Assembly: GCA_021152765.1 (NCBI GenBank)
Contig: JAGKUT010000035.1
Span: 1 to 7,490, forward strand
Direction of reading: 5' to 3'
DNA length: 7,490 bases
DNA from: Actinomycetes bacterium
Lineage (GTDB): Bacteria > Bacillota_I > Bacilli_A > RF39 > UBA660
Shown one piece after another: positions 1 through 6,355 of the stretch (the first letter of the stretch is position 1; every line of letters begins with the position of its first letter). The translations under genes were made by a program, and so were the position numbers. The notes beneath the pieces were generated by a model. It was not told where the DNA came from. It ran no database searches and saw only the letters and a program-made list of their open reading frames with translations.

Positions 1-91
1 CTTTTGTGTAATGCAAATGTAAAGTTGTTTATTTTTTTGTTTTAATATTTTTTTTACTTTTTGTTTAAATCGATGGTAAATTCTAATAAAG

Positions 92-97
92 TATGAT
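92..97 (+). promoter_or_regulatory. Possible -10 box of a parA operon promoter (weak)
   Basis: TATGAT at 92-97 matches the TATAAT consensus at five of six positions and would start a transcript near 104, giving a leader of about 30 bases before the preferred parA start at 135. No convincing -35 box is present: the best hexamer at a usable distance is TCGATG at 70-75 (16-base spacer, three of six matches), and TTGTTT at 61-66 is too far away. Positions 1-91 are T-rich and otherwise show nothing I can name, neither a parS site nor a clear hairpin. The parA operon could also be transcribed from further upstream. Confidence 0.3.
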
Positions 98-125
98 AAA
101 ATTATAAATGAGTTATATAGAAGAT

Positions 126-131
126 GGTGAT
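126..131 (+). promoter_or_regulatory. Ribosome binding site that fixes the parA start at 135
   Basis: GGTGAT lies three bases before the ATG at 135, the same sequence and spacing as the GAGGTGAT in front of ychF at 4337-4344. It is complementary to the 16S rRNA 3' end. The upstream in-frame ATG at 108 has no such site, so 135 is the likelier start. Confidence 0.7.
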
Positions 132-134
132 ATT

Positions 135-920
135 ATGGGTAAGGTTATTGCCTTAGTTAATCAAAAAGGTGGAGTTGGTAAAACTACATCTAGTATAAAT
201 TTAGCTGCATCGCTTGGTGCGCTTGGTAAAAAAACATTGTTAGTTGATTTGGATCCTCAAGGAAATGCGAGTACTGGTATTGGTATTGATAAGGGTGAAA
301 TTGGTAAGAGTGTTTATGATTTATTGATTGATCAAGCTACTTTGAATGAAGCTATTGTTAAAACAAAATTTAAAAATTTATATGTTATTCCAGCTACTAT
401 TAATTTGGCTGGTGCTGATATTGAGTTAATTGAGAAGAGTAAGTTAGATCCTAGTTTTTCTAAGAATACTCAGTTAAAGAAGTATTTGGATGTTGCTAGT
501 GAGATGTTTGATTATATTATTCTTGATTGTCCACCTAGTTTAGGTATTTTAACAACTAATGCTTTGACTGCTGCTAATAGTGTTATTATTCCTGTTCAAT
601 GTGAGTTTTTTGCTCTTGAAGGAATTATGCAATTGTTAAATACTATTATGTTGGCTCAGAAGAGTTTAAATCCTAATCTTGATATTGAGGGTGTACTTTT
701 AACAATGCTTGATAATAGAACTAATTTAGGTTTAGAAGTAGTAGAAGAAATTAAGAGTTATTTTAAGGAAAGAGTTTATGATACTATTATTCCTAGACTT
801 GTAAGACTTTCTGAGGCTCCAAGTCATGGGAAACCAATTATTGCTTATGATCCTCATAGTAGAGGAACTGAGGCATACCTTAATTTGGCTAAAGAGGTGA
901 TAGATAGAAATGGAAACTAA
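135..920 (+). CDS. parA: ParA/Soj chromosome-partitioning ATPase
   Basis: This 261-residue protein is a ParA/Soj-family P-loop ATPase, which binds DNA as an ATP-bound dimer and, with ParB-parS complexes, helps segregate the origin region and modulate initiation. The deviant Walker A motif KGGVGKTT is at residues 11-18, with signature Lys11 and catalytic Lys16. LVDLDPQGN follows at about 36-44, and Walker B, ending in LDCPPS, is at about 130-135 with Asp131. Length and motifs fit an intact chromosomal Soj. I chose the ATG at 135 over the in-frame ATG at 108 because family members begin directly with M-G-K-V/I-I-A and a GGTGAT site precedes 135. Starting at 108 would add nine residues without a ribosome binding site. 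The gene overlaps parB by 11 bases, which suggests translational coupling. Family assignment is secure; which functions it performs in this organism is inferred. Confidence 0.96.
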   Translation: MGKVIALVNQKGGVGKTTSSINLAASLGALGKKTLLVDLDPQGNASTGIGIDKGEIGKSVYDLLIDQATLNEAIVKTKFKNLYVIPATINLAGADIELIEKSKLDPSFSKNTQLKKYLDVASEMFDYIILDCPPSLGILTTNALTAANSVIIPVQCEFFALEGIMQLLNTIMLAQKSLNPNLDIEGVLLTMLDNRTNLGLEVVEEIKSYFKERVYDTIIPRLVRLSEAPSHGKPIIAYDPHSRGTEAYLNLAKEVIDRNGN

Positions 921-1788
921 GAAAAGAGCGTTAGGTAGAGGGTTAGAGGATTTGTTTAACAGTGAAAATTTAGATTTTGAAAGTGTTGAACAAAAGATTT
1001 ATGAGAGTGCTTCTAATGAGGAAATTGTTGAATTAAATCTTAGTGATTTACGTCCTAATCCTTATCAGCCTAGAAAAGTTTTTGATGAGGAGGCTTTGAA
1101 TGAGTTAGCTTCTTCTATTCGTGAGCATGGTGTTTTTCAACCTATTATTGTTAAGAAAAGTATAAAAGGATATGACATTATTGCTGGTGAACGTCGTTAT
1201 AGAGCAAGTAAGATGGCTGGTTTAGATAAGATTCCAGCAATTATTCGTGATTTTACTGATGAGCAAATGATGGAGATTGCACTTTTAGAGAATTTACAAC
1301 GTGAGGATTTAAGTGTTATCGAAGAGGCTATTGCTTATAAGTCTATGATTGAGCATTTAAATCTTACTCAAGATGAGTTATCTAAGAGAGTTGGTAAGAG
1401 TAGAAGTCATATTACAAATATTTTAGGTTTACTTAGGTTACCTGGAGAGGTTCAACAAATGGTAAGTGATGGCCGTATTACTATGGGTCATGCTAGGGCT
1501 TTAAGTAAGTTGGAGTCTAATGAAGAGATCATTAAGTTAGCTAATAAGATTGTTGATGAGAATTTAGTTGTTCGTGATATTGAAAATATTACTGGTACTG
1601 AAGATGTTGCTAAAAAGGTTAAAGTTGTTCGCAAACCTAGTACTAATCAATATAAGTATGTTGAAGATATTTTGAGAGATAAGTTTGATACTAAAGTTAA
1701 AGTTGGTAAAACAAAGATAGAAATTTCGTTTAACAGTTCTGCTGAACTTAATCGAATTTTAGAAATTTTAGATATTAAGGATATATAG
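910..1788 (+). CDS. parB: ParB/Spo0J chromosome-partitioning CTPase
   Basis: This 292-residue protein is a complete ParB/Spo0J. ParB binds parS sites, uses CTP to clamp and slide on DNA, loads SMC, and stimulates ParA. The N-terminal LGRGL (residues 8-12) is the ParA-contacting segment. The CTP-binding domain carries GERRYRA at 93-99 and ENLQRE at 127-132. A helix-turn-helix that reads parS covers roughly 152-177, beginning LTQDEL. The last 50 residues form the usual C-terminal dimerisation region. GAGGTGAT at 894-901, inside the end of parA, is its ribosome binding site, eight bases before the ATG. The mscS gene begins one base after its stop. No parS-like palindrome is visible in the window. 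ParB paralogues such as Noc share this architecture, but direct coupling to parA and the LGRGL segment favour ParB proper. Confidence 0.95.
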   Translation: METKKRALGRGLEDLFNSENLDFESVEQKIYESASNEEIVELNLSDLRPNPYQPRKVFDEEALNELASSIREHGVFQPIIVKKSIKGYDIIAGERRYRASKMAGLDKIPAIIRDFTDEQMMEIALLENLQREDLSVIEEAIAYKSMIEHLNLTQDELSKRVGKSRSHITNILGLLRLPGEVQQMVSDGRITMGHARALSKLESNEEIIKLANKIVDENLVVRDIENITGTEDVAKKVKVVRKPSTNQYKYVEDILRDKFDTKVKVGKTKIEISFNSSAELNRILEILDIKDI

Positions 1789-1789
1789 T

Positions 1790-2590
1790 ATGGATAAGTT
1801 TTTGGATAAGATTTTAATAAAAGAGGTTGTTGGTCCTATATTAATTGTTTTAGTTTCTTTTGTTATATATTTAGTTTTAAAGAGTATTATTAATAATGTT
1901 TTTAGAATTAGGAGTAAATATATTGATAAAAGAAAGACTAAGACTATTAATGGGCTTATCAATAATTTAATTAAGTATTTTATAGTTGTTGTTGATATTG
2001 TTATGATTCTTGATATATTTGGTATTGATACTAAAACCTTGATTGCTTCTTTGGGTGTTGTAGGGATTGTTGCAGGTTTAGCTGTTCAAGACACTTTGAA
2101 GGATTTTGTTGCTGGTATGAGTATTATTTTAGAGAATCAATATCGTGTAGGTGATACTATAACTATTAAAGGTTTTAGAGGAGAGGTTATTTCTCTTGGT
2201 ATTAAGTCTACAAGAATTCGTTCTTTGACTGGTGAGATTATGATTGTTCCTAATCATTTAATTGAGGAAGTTATTAATCATAGTTTGGAGAAGTCAGTTG
2301 CAGTAGTTGATATTCCTGTTTCGTATGGTACTAATGTTGATAAATTAGAGAAAGTACTTAGTGAATTGTTTAATGAATTAAATGGTTCAATTACTGGTTT
2401 AAAGAGTGAAATTAGGATTTTGGGATTACAGAGTTATGATGATAGTTCTATAACTTATCGTGTATGTGTTGATACTATTCCTATGGAACATTTACGTGTT
2501 GAGCGTGAGTTGAAGAGAGCTATTAAGATTGCTCTTGATAAGAATCATATAGAAATTCCATTTCCTCAGGTGGTGGTTCATAATGGATAA
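1790..2590 (+). CDS. Small-conductance mechanosensitive channel, MscS family
   Basis: This 266-residue membrane protein is an MscS-type channel, which opens under membrane tension and releases solutes on hypo-osmotic shock. Hydrophobic segments lie at about 13-35 and 60-80, followed by the pore helix at about 84-114, rich in Gly and Ala (GVVGIVAGLAVQD, about 89-101). After the pore comes the family signature: E-N-Q-Y-R-V-G-D at 115-122, then a beta domain with F-R-G-E-V and I-R-S-L-T-G-E, and P-N in I-V-P-N. The remaining C-terminal half forms the cytoplasmic cage. Its length is close to the compact MscS type, without extra N-terminal helices. AAGGAT at 1777-1782, inside the parB tail, is a plausible ribosome binding site seven bases before the ATG. 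It overlaps the next gene by eight bases. An MscS gene beside parB, DUF951 and ychF is a known arrangement in Bacillota. Confidence 0.93.
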   Translation: MDKFLDKILIKEVVGPILIVLVSFVIYLVLKSIINNVFRIRSKYIDKRKTKTINGLINNLIKYFIVVVDIVMILDIFGIDTKTLIASLGVVGIVAGLAVQDTLKDFVAGMSIILENQYRVGDTITIKGFRGEVISLGIKSTRIRSLTGEIMIVPNHLIEEVINHSLEKSVAVVDIPVSYGTNVDKLEKVLSELFNELNGSITGLKSEIRILGLQSYDDSSITYRVCVDTIPMEHLRVERELKRAIKIALDKNHIEIPFPQVVVHNG

Positions 2591-2768
2591 AGAGTATAAA
2601 TTAGGTAGTATAGTTGTTATGAAGAAGCCTCATCCATGTGGTACTAATGAGTGGGAGATTGTAAGGCTTGGTGCTGATATAAAAATTAAGTGTGTTAATT
2701 GTTCTAGAGTTATTATGCTTCCTAGGATTGAATTTAATAAAAAGTTAAAGAAAGTTATTACTTATTAG
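2583..2768 (+). CDS. DUF951 family small protein, zinc-ribbon-like (YyzM-like)
   Basis: This 61-residue protein belongs to the DUF951 family, the YyzM-like proteins found beside mscS and ychF in many Bacillota; its function is not established as far as I know. The diagnostic pattern is a short beta-rich N-terminus, then K-K-P-H-P-C-G (residues 14-20), an E-W-E-I segment, R-L-G-A-D-I-K-I-K (28-36), and C-V-N-C (37-40), ending M-L-P-R. His17 or Cys19 with Cys37 and Cys40 could bind one zinc, and the R-x-G-A-D-I-K stretch may contact nucleic acid; both are inferences from residue pattern. It overlaps mscS by eight bases. AGGTGG at 2568-2573, inside mscS, is the ribosome binding site. The match is strong, both in sequence and in position. 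Confidence 0.9.
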   Translation: MDKEYKLGSIVVMKKPHPCGTNEWEIVRLGADIKIKCVNCSRVIMLPRIEFNKKLKKVITY

Positions 2769-2776
2769 GAGGTTTT

Positions 2777-4276
2777 ATGAAAAAGAAGAAAAAGAAATTT
2801 TTTCAGGGGGCTCTATCTACAATTTTAATTATGTGTGTTATTGTTATGTTTTTATCTTTTATATTTTCGTTATTTGGATTTGAAGGGTATGAAACATATA
2901 TTTCTAATAATACATTAGAGTCATCGTTGGTTACTGTTAATAATATATTTTCGGTTAATGGTTTTAAGTATATTTTTACTAATTCAATTACAAATTTTAA
3001 ATTATTTGAACCGCTTGTTTTATTAATAATTTCTTTGGTTGGTATTAGTATTGCTGATACAAGTGGTATGCTTGATCCTGTGTTTCTTCCTTTGAGAAAA
3101 ATAAAGGGTAGTTTTTTATCTTTTATAGTCATTTTATTAGGAGTTTGTATTACTTTTTTTGGAAATTTTAGTTATGTAATATTATTTCCTTTAATTGCTC
3201 TTTTATATAAGAAGATTGGTAGAAGTCCTATTTTAGGTATATTAACTGTATTTTTAGGAATTACATTAGGTTATGGTACTGGAATTATGTTTAATTATGA
3301 TTCTTATGTACTTGGATCTTTAACTCAGGCATCAGCTATTGTTGAGGTTGATAAAGATTATACTTTTAGTCTTGTTTCTACTGAATATATTATGGTTATA
3401 AGTACTTTTATAATTAGTATTATTTTAACTCATTTAGTTGATAAGAAGATTTCTGTATATTTTAAGAAGCATGAGGTTGTTAATTCTGATAATAAGTTTA
3501 GTTATCCTGTTTTTGTTTTATTTGGGGTTTTACTTTTAATTTTAGTATATATGATTATTCCAGGATTACCTTTTTCAGGTTTATTACTTGATAGTGGTTC
3601 TGTGAGGTATATTGATAAATTATTTGGTTCAAATAGTCCTTTTGCGAATAGTTTTGTTTGTATTTATAGTTTAATTTTATCTATTTGTGGATTATTTTAT
3701 GGTTATTTGAATGGTATTAGAACTTCAGATGTTTATACAAAAGGAATTTCTAAGACTTTTGATGGGTTAGGTTATTTATTTGTATTAATGTTTTTTGCTT
3801 CTCAGTTACAAGGTTTAATTGAGTGGACTAATGTTGGTACTATATTGGGTTCAAGAATGATAGATTTTATGAGTAATCTTCAATTATCTGGTGCATTTTT
3901 GATTGTGATATTCTTTATAATTATTGTTATTATGAGTATATTAATTCCTTCTACTAGTACTAAATGGATTTTAGCTTCTCCTGTAGTTGTTCCTTTATTT
4001 ATGAGATCTAATATTACTCCTGATTTTACTCAATTTGTTTTTCAGGTGGCTGATAGCGTTGGTAAAGGTTTAACTCCTGTATTTGCTTATTTTATAGTTA
4101 TGATAGGTTTTATGCAGAAATATGTTGGTGAAGAGGATAGAAGTGTTAATATGGTTGATACACTTAGAATGACTTTACCTGTTACTTTAATTATAGGGTT
4201 GGTATGGATTGCTATTGTTGTCTTATGGTTTATTTCTGGTTTACCTATAGGAATTAATGGTTTTTCTACTCTATAG
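2777..4276 (+). CDS. Divergent AbgT-family membrane transporter
   Basis: This 499-residue polytopic membrane protein resembles the AbgT family, which includes E. coli AbgT (p-aminobenzoyl-glutamate uptake) and YdaH/MtrF (ion-driven export of sulfonamides has been reported). A lysine-rich N-terminus precedes about ten hydrophobic segments. Family-like landmarks are N-F-K-L-F-E-P-L entering the second span near 77, F-N-Y-D-S-Y-V-L-G with Asp175, S-T-K-W at 394-397, P-V-V-V-P at 402-406, T-P-D-F-T-Q at 414-419, A-D-S at 425-427, and a C-terminal G-L-P-I-G. Positions recalled as functional in YdaH line up as Asp175, Trp397, Pro415 and Asp426, but the usual Arg is Gln423 and the usual Asn is Ser387. 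Substrate may therefore differ. AGGAGG at 2767-2772 overlaps the DUF951 stop, so translation is probably coupled. A terminator follows. Family is fairly sure; substrate is unknown. Confidence 0.75.
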   Translation: MKKKKKKFFQGALSTILIMCVIVMFLSFIFSLFGFEGYETYISNNTLESSLVTVNNIFSVNGFKYIFTNSITNFKLFEPLVLLIISLVGISIADTSGMLDPVFLPLRKIKGSFLSFIVILLGVCITFFGNFSYVILFPLIALLYKKIGRSPILGILTVFLGITLGYGTGIMFNYDSYVLGSLTQASAIVEVDKDYTFSLVSTEYIMVISTFIISIILTHLVDKKISVYFKKHEVVNSDNKFSYPVFVLFGVLLLILVYMIIPGLPFSGLLLDSGSVRYIDKLFGSNSPFANSFVCIYSLILSICGLFYGYLNGIRTSDVYTKGISKTFDGLGYLFVLMFFASQLQGLIEWTNVGTILGSRMIDFMSNLQLSGAFLIVIFFIIIVIMSILIPSTSTKWILASPVVVPLFMRSNITPDFTQFVFQVADSVGKGLTPVFAYFIVMIGFMQKYVGEEDRSVNMVDTLRMTLPVTLIIGLVWIAIVVLWFISGLPIGINGFSTL

Positions 4277-4277
4277 T

Positions 4278-4306
4278 TTGAATATTTTATTTAATTAATG
4301 TATAAT
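4278..4306 (+). promoter_or_regulatory. Sigma-A-type promoter for the ychF operon
   Basis: TTGAAT at 4278-4283 (four of six matches to TTGACA), a 17-base spacer, and a perfect TATAAT at 4301-4306 form a strong housekeeping promoter. The expected start of transcription is near 4313, about 35 bases before the ychF ATG. It starts just after the stop codon of the AbgT-like gene, and its -10 box overlaps the left arm of the terminator hairpin. This is the best promoter in the window; the start point is inferred from spacing. Confidence 0.75.
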
Positions 4307-4333
4307 GGATATCGAAGGGGTATCCATTTTTTT
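4304..4333 (+). terminator. Intrinsic terminator of the parA-to-transporter operon
   Basis: AATGGATATC (4304-4313) pairs with GGTATCCATT (4319-4328) to give a ten-pair stem with one T-G pair near the loop, a five-base loop GAAGG, and a run of seven T from 4327. It lies 28 bases after the transporter stop, so it should end transcripts arriving from the upstream genes. The stem has only three G-C pairs in addition to A-T pairs, so termination may be partial. Transcripts made from the overlapping promoter would begin near 4313 and lack the left arm. Confidence 0.75.
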
Positions 4334-4347
4334 ATTGAGGTGATTTT

Positions 4348-5442
4348 ATGAGTTTAACAGCTGGTATTGTAGGTCTTCCTAATGTTGGTAAGTCTACTTT
4401 ATTTAATGCGATTACAAAAAAGAATATTTTAGCGGCAAATTATCCTTTTGCGACTATTGATCCTAATGTAGGTGTTGTTATTGTTCCTGATTCTAGGTTA
4501 GATTTTTTAAATTATTTATATAAGCCTAAGAGTTTGGTTCCTACTGCTTTTGAGTTTACTGATATTGCAGGTCTTGTTAAGGGAGCTTCTAATGGTGAAG
4601 GGTTAGGTAATAAGTTTTTATCTCATATTCGTGAGGTTGACGCTATTGTTGAGGTAGTTCGTTGTTTTGATGATACTAATATTATTCATGTTGAGAATAA
4701 TGTTGATCCTATTCGTGATATTGAGATTATTAATATTGAACTTATTTTATCTGATTTAGAGATTATTATGAATCGTATTAACAAGATTGGTAAGAAGGCT
4801 AGTATGTCTAAAGATAAGGAGATTAAGAAGGAAGCTCTTTTATTAGAAAGAATTAAGGATGCTTTGGAGAAGAATATTCCTATTAGACAATTATCTTTTG
4901 AGGATGATGAATGGGCTTTAATTAAGCATTTTAATTTAATTACTGCTAAACCTATTATTTATATGGCTAATGTTTCAGAGGATGAACTTGGTGGTAATAG
5001 TTATGTTGAAAGTGTGAAGGAGTATGCTTCTAAAGAGGGTTCTGAGGTAGTTGTAGTATGTGCGAAGATTGAAGAAGAACTTTCTATGTTGGATGATGCG
5101 GATAGAATAGAGTTTTTGGAAGCTTTAGGTATTACTGAGAGTGGTTTGGATAAGCTAATTAGTGCTACTTATTCTTTACTTGGCTTAGCTACTTATTTTA
5201 CTGCAGGAAGTGACGAGGTTCGTGCTTGGACTTTTAAGAAGGGTATGAAGGCTCCTGAGTGTGCTGGTATTATTCATACTGATTTTCAAAAGGGATTTAT
5301 TAAAGCTGAAGTAATGAGTTATGATGATTTAGTTTCATGTGGTGATGAGAAAAAGGTTAAAGAAAATGGTAAGATGCGTCTTGAGGGTAAAGAGTATTTA
5401 ATGCAAGATGGTGATATCTGCTATTTCAGATTTAATGTTTAG
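4348..5442 (+). CDS. ychF: YchF/EngD, Obg-family ribosome-binding ATPase
   Basis: This 364-residue protein is YchF (also EngD or Ola1-like), a universally distributed Obg-family P-loop NTPase that prefers ATP, binds ribosomes and is linked to stress responses. The P-loop GLPNVGKST spans residues 9-17. The Walker B/G3 region is D-I-A-G-L at 72-76. In place of the GTPase motif NKxD there is N-V-S-E at 208-211, the feature associated with ATP preference. A coiled-coil-like helical insert rich in Ile, Lys and Glu lies at about 120-180. The C-terminal TGS domain, roughly 280-364, ends R-F-N-V as in other YchF proteins. Length matches the family (E. coli 363). GAGGTGAT at 4337-4344 precedes the ATG by three bases. 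It has its own promoter and leads an operon with two surface-glycan-type genes rather than the ribosomal gene rpsF that follows it in Bacillus subtilis. Confidence 0.97.
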   Translation: MSLTAGIVGLPNVGKSTLFNAITKKNILAANYPFATIDPNVGVVIVPDSRLDFLNYLYKPKSLVPTAFEFTDIAGLVKGASNGEGLGNKFLSHIREVDAIVEVVRCFDDTNIIHVENNVDPIRDIEIINIELILSDLEIIMNRINKIGKKASMSKDKEIKKEALLLERIKDALEKNIPIRQLSFEDDEWALIKHFNLITAKPIIYMANVSEDELGGNSYVESVKEYASKEGSEVVVVCAKIEEELSMLDDADRIEFLEALGITESGLDKLISATYSLLGLATYFTAGSDEVRAWTFKKGMKAPECAGIIHTDFQKGFIKAEVMSYDDLVSCGDEKKVKENGKMRLEGKEYLMQDGDICYFRFNV

Positions 5443-5450
5443 GAGGATTT

Positions 5451-6353
5451 ATGGATAAGACTTTATTAATTATGGCTGCTGGTATGGGTAGTCGTTTCGG
5501 GGGATTAAAGCAAATTGAGCCTGTTGGACCTAATGGTGAGTTTATTATTGATTATTCTATTTATGACGCTATAAAGGCTGGATTTACTAAGGTTGTATTT
5601 GTAATTAAGAAAGAGAATTTTGATGTTTTTAAAGAAACCGTTGGCAATAGGGTTTCTCGTCATATTAAGGTAGAGTATGCTTTTCAAGATATGGATGATT
5701 TACCTGATGGTTTTGTTAGACCTATTGATCGTGAGAAACCATGGGGTACTTCTCATGCGATTTTGTCTGCTAAAGATTTAGTTCATGAGAATTTTGCGAT
5801 TATTAATGCGGATGATTTTTATGGAAGAGATGCTTATTATGTAGTTTCTGATTTCTTGGATAAGAGTTTTTCTGATAATACTTATTGTGTTGTTGGATAT
5901 AGAATTTGTAACACTTTATCTCTTAATGGTTCTGTTAAGCGTGGTGTTTGTCATGAAGAGAATGGTTATTTAACTGATTTAATTGAGAGTAAGGTAGAGT
6001 ATGTAGGTGAAAGAATAGTTGCTTCTCCATTGGATGGAACTGATTCTTTTGATATTTCTCCTGATACTTTAGTTAGTATGAATATGCTTGGATTTAATAC
6101 TAGTATATTTAATTATATTGAGGATAATTTTGTTAAATTTTTAAATGATAATAAGGATAATATTTTAAAGTGTGAGTATTTAATTCCTGATACTGTTTTT
6201 GATGGTATGAGAAATAATTTTTGTAAGGTAAAGTTATTAGAGACTTCTGCTAAATGGCAAGGGATAACTTATAAGGAAGATAAACAGTTAGTTGTTGATG
6301 AAATTAATAGTTTGATTGCTTCTGGTATTTATCCTTCTAAGTTATGGGATTAA
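5451..6353 (+). CDS. Sugar-phosphate nucleotidyltransferase-like protein (GT-A fold)
   Basis: This 300-residue protein belongs to the nucleotidyltransferase superfamily that makes NDP-sugars or similar activated alcohols from NTP and a phosphorylated substrate. The nucleotide-binding loop A-A-G-M-G-S-R-F-G-G-L-K-Q spans residues 9-21, with Arg15 and Lys20 as the usual phosphate-contacting residues. K-P-W-G-T at 96-100 is the base-recognition segment, and N-A-D-D-F at 119-123 supplies the metal-binding aspartate. V-S-M-N-M-L-G-F at 208-215 and A-K-W-Q-G-I-T near the C-terminus are conserved in a poorly characterised subgroup annotated only as nucleotidyltransferase. No left-handed-helix acetyltransferase domain is present. 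AGGAGG at 5441-5446 overlaps the ychF stop. The next gene, a membrane glycosyltransferase, begins two bases after it, which suggests a role in surface glycan or teichoic-acid-like polymer synthesis. The nucleotide and sugar cannot be deduced. Confidence 0.85.
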   Translation: MDKTLLIMAAGMGSRFGGLKQIEPVGPNGEFIIDYSIYDAIKAGFTKVVFVIKKENFDVFKETVGNRVSRHIKVEYAFQDMDDLPDGFVRPIDREKPWGTSHAILSAKDLVHENFAIINADDFYGRDAYYVVSDFLDKSFSDNTYCVVGYRICNTLSLNGSVKRGVCHEENGYLTDLIESKVEYVGERIVASPLDGTDSFDISPDTLVSMNMLGFNTSIFNYIEDNFVKFLNDNKDNILKCEYLIPDTVFDGMRNNFCKVKLLETSAKWQGITYKEDKQLVVDEINSLIASGIYPSKLWD

Positions 6354-6355
6354 TT

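Noticed and set aside
1..107. Search for a parS site, replication origin or tail of an upstream gene before parA
   Set aside because: No TGTTTCACGTGAAACA-like palindrome or DnaA box cluster is visible here or elsewhere in the window, and the short T-rich stretch cannot be assigned to an upstream gene.
1768..1962. 64-codon open frame on the minus strand across the parB/mscS junction
   Set aside because: It is antisense to two well-supported genes, is made of Ile/Leu/Thr/Lys from reversed AT-rich codons, and shows no family motif.
2777..2830. Poly-A and poly-G runs at the start of the transporter gene as a phase-variation tract
   Set aside because: The runs are short (five or six bases) and broken, as expected for Lys codons in an AT-rich genome, and the frame is intact.
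2803..3132. 109-codon open frame on the minus strand inside the transporter gene
   Set aside because: It lies entirely opposite a conserved membrane-protein frame and has no recognisable domain.
3686..3694. TGTGGATTA, resembling a reversed DnaA box
   Set aside because: It is one base off the consensus, is a single copy inside a coding sequence, and no cluster of boxes or DNA-unwinding region accompanies it.
4304..4333. Hairpin before ychF as a riboswitch or leader attenuator
   Set aside because: It is a single stem followed by a T-run directly after the upstream stop, and there is no room for an aptamer or an alternative antiterminator structure.
5505..5687. 60-codon open frame on the minus strand inside the nucleotidyltransferase gene
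   Set aside because: It is a reverse-strand shadow of the conserved N-terminal region, with no motif of its own.
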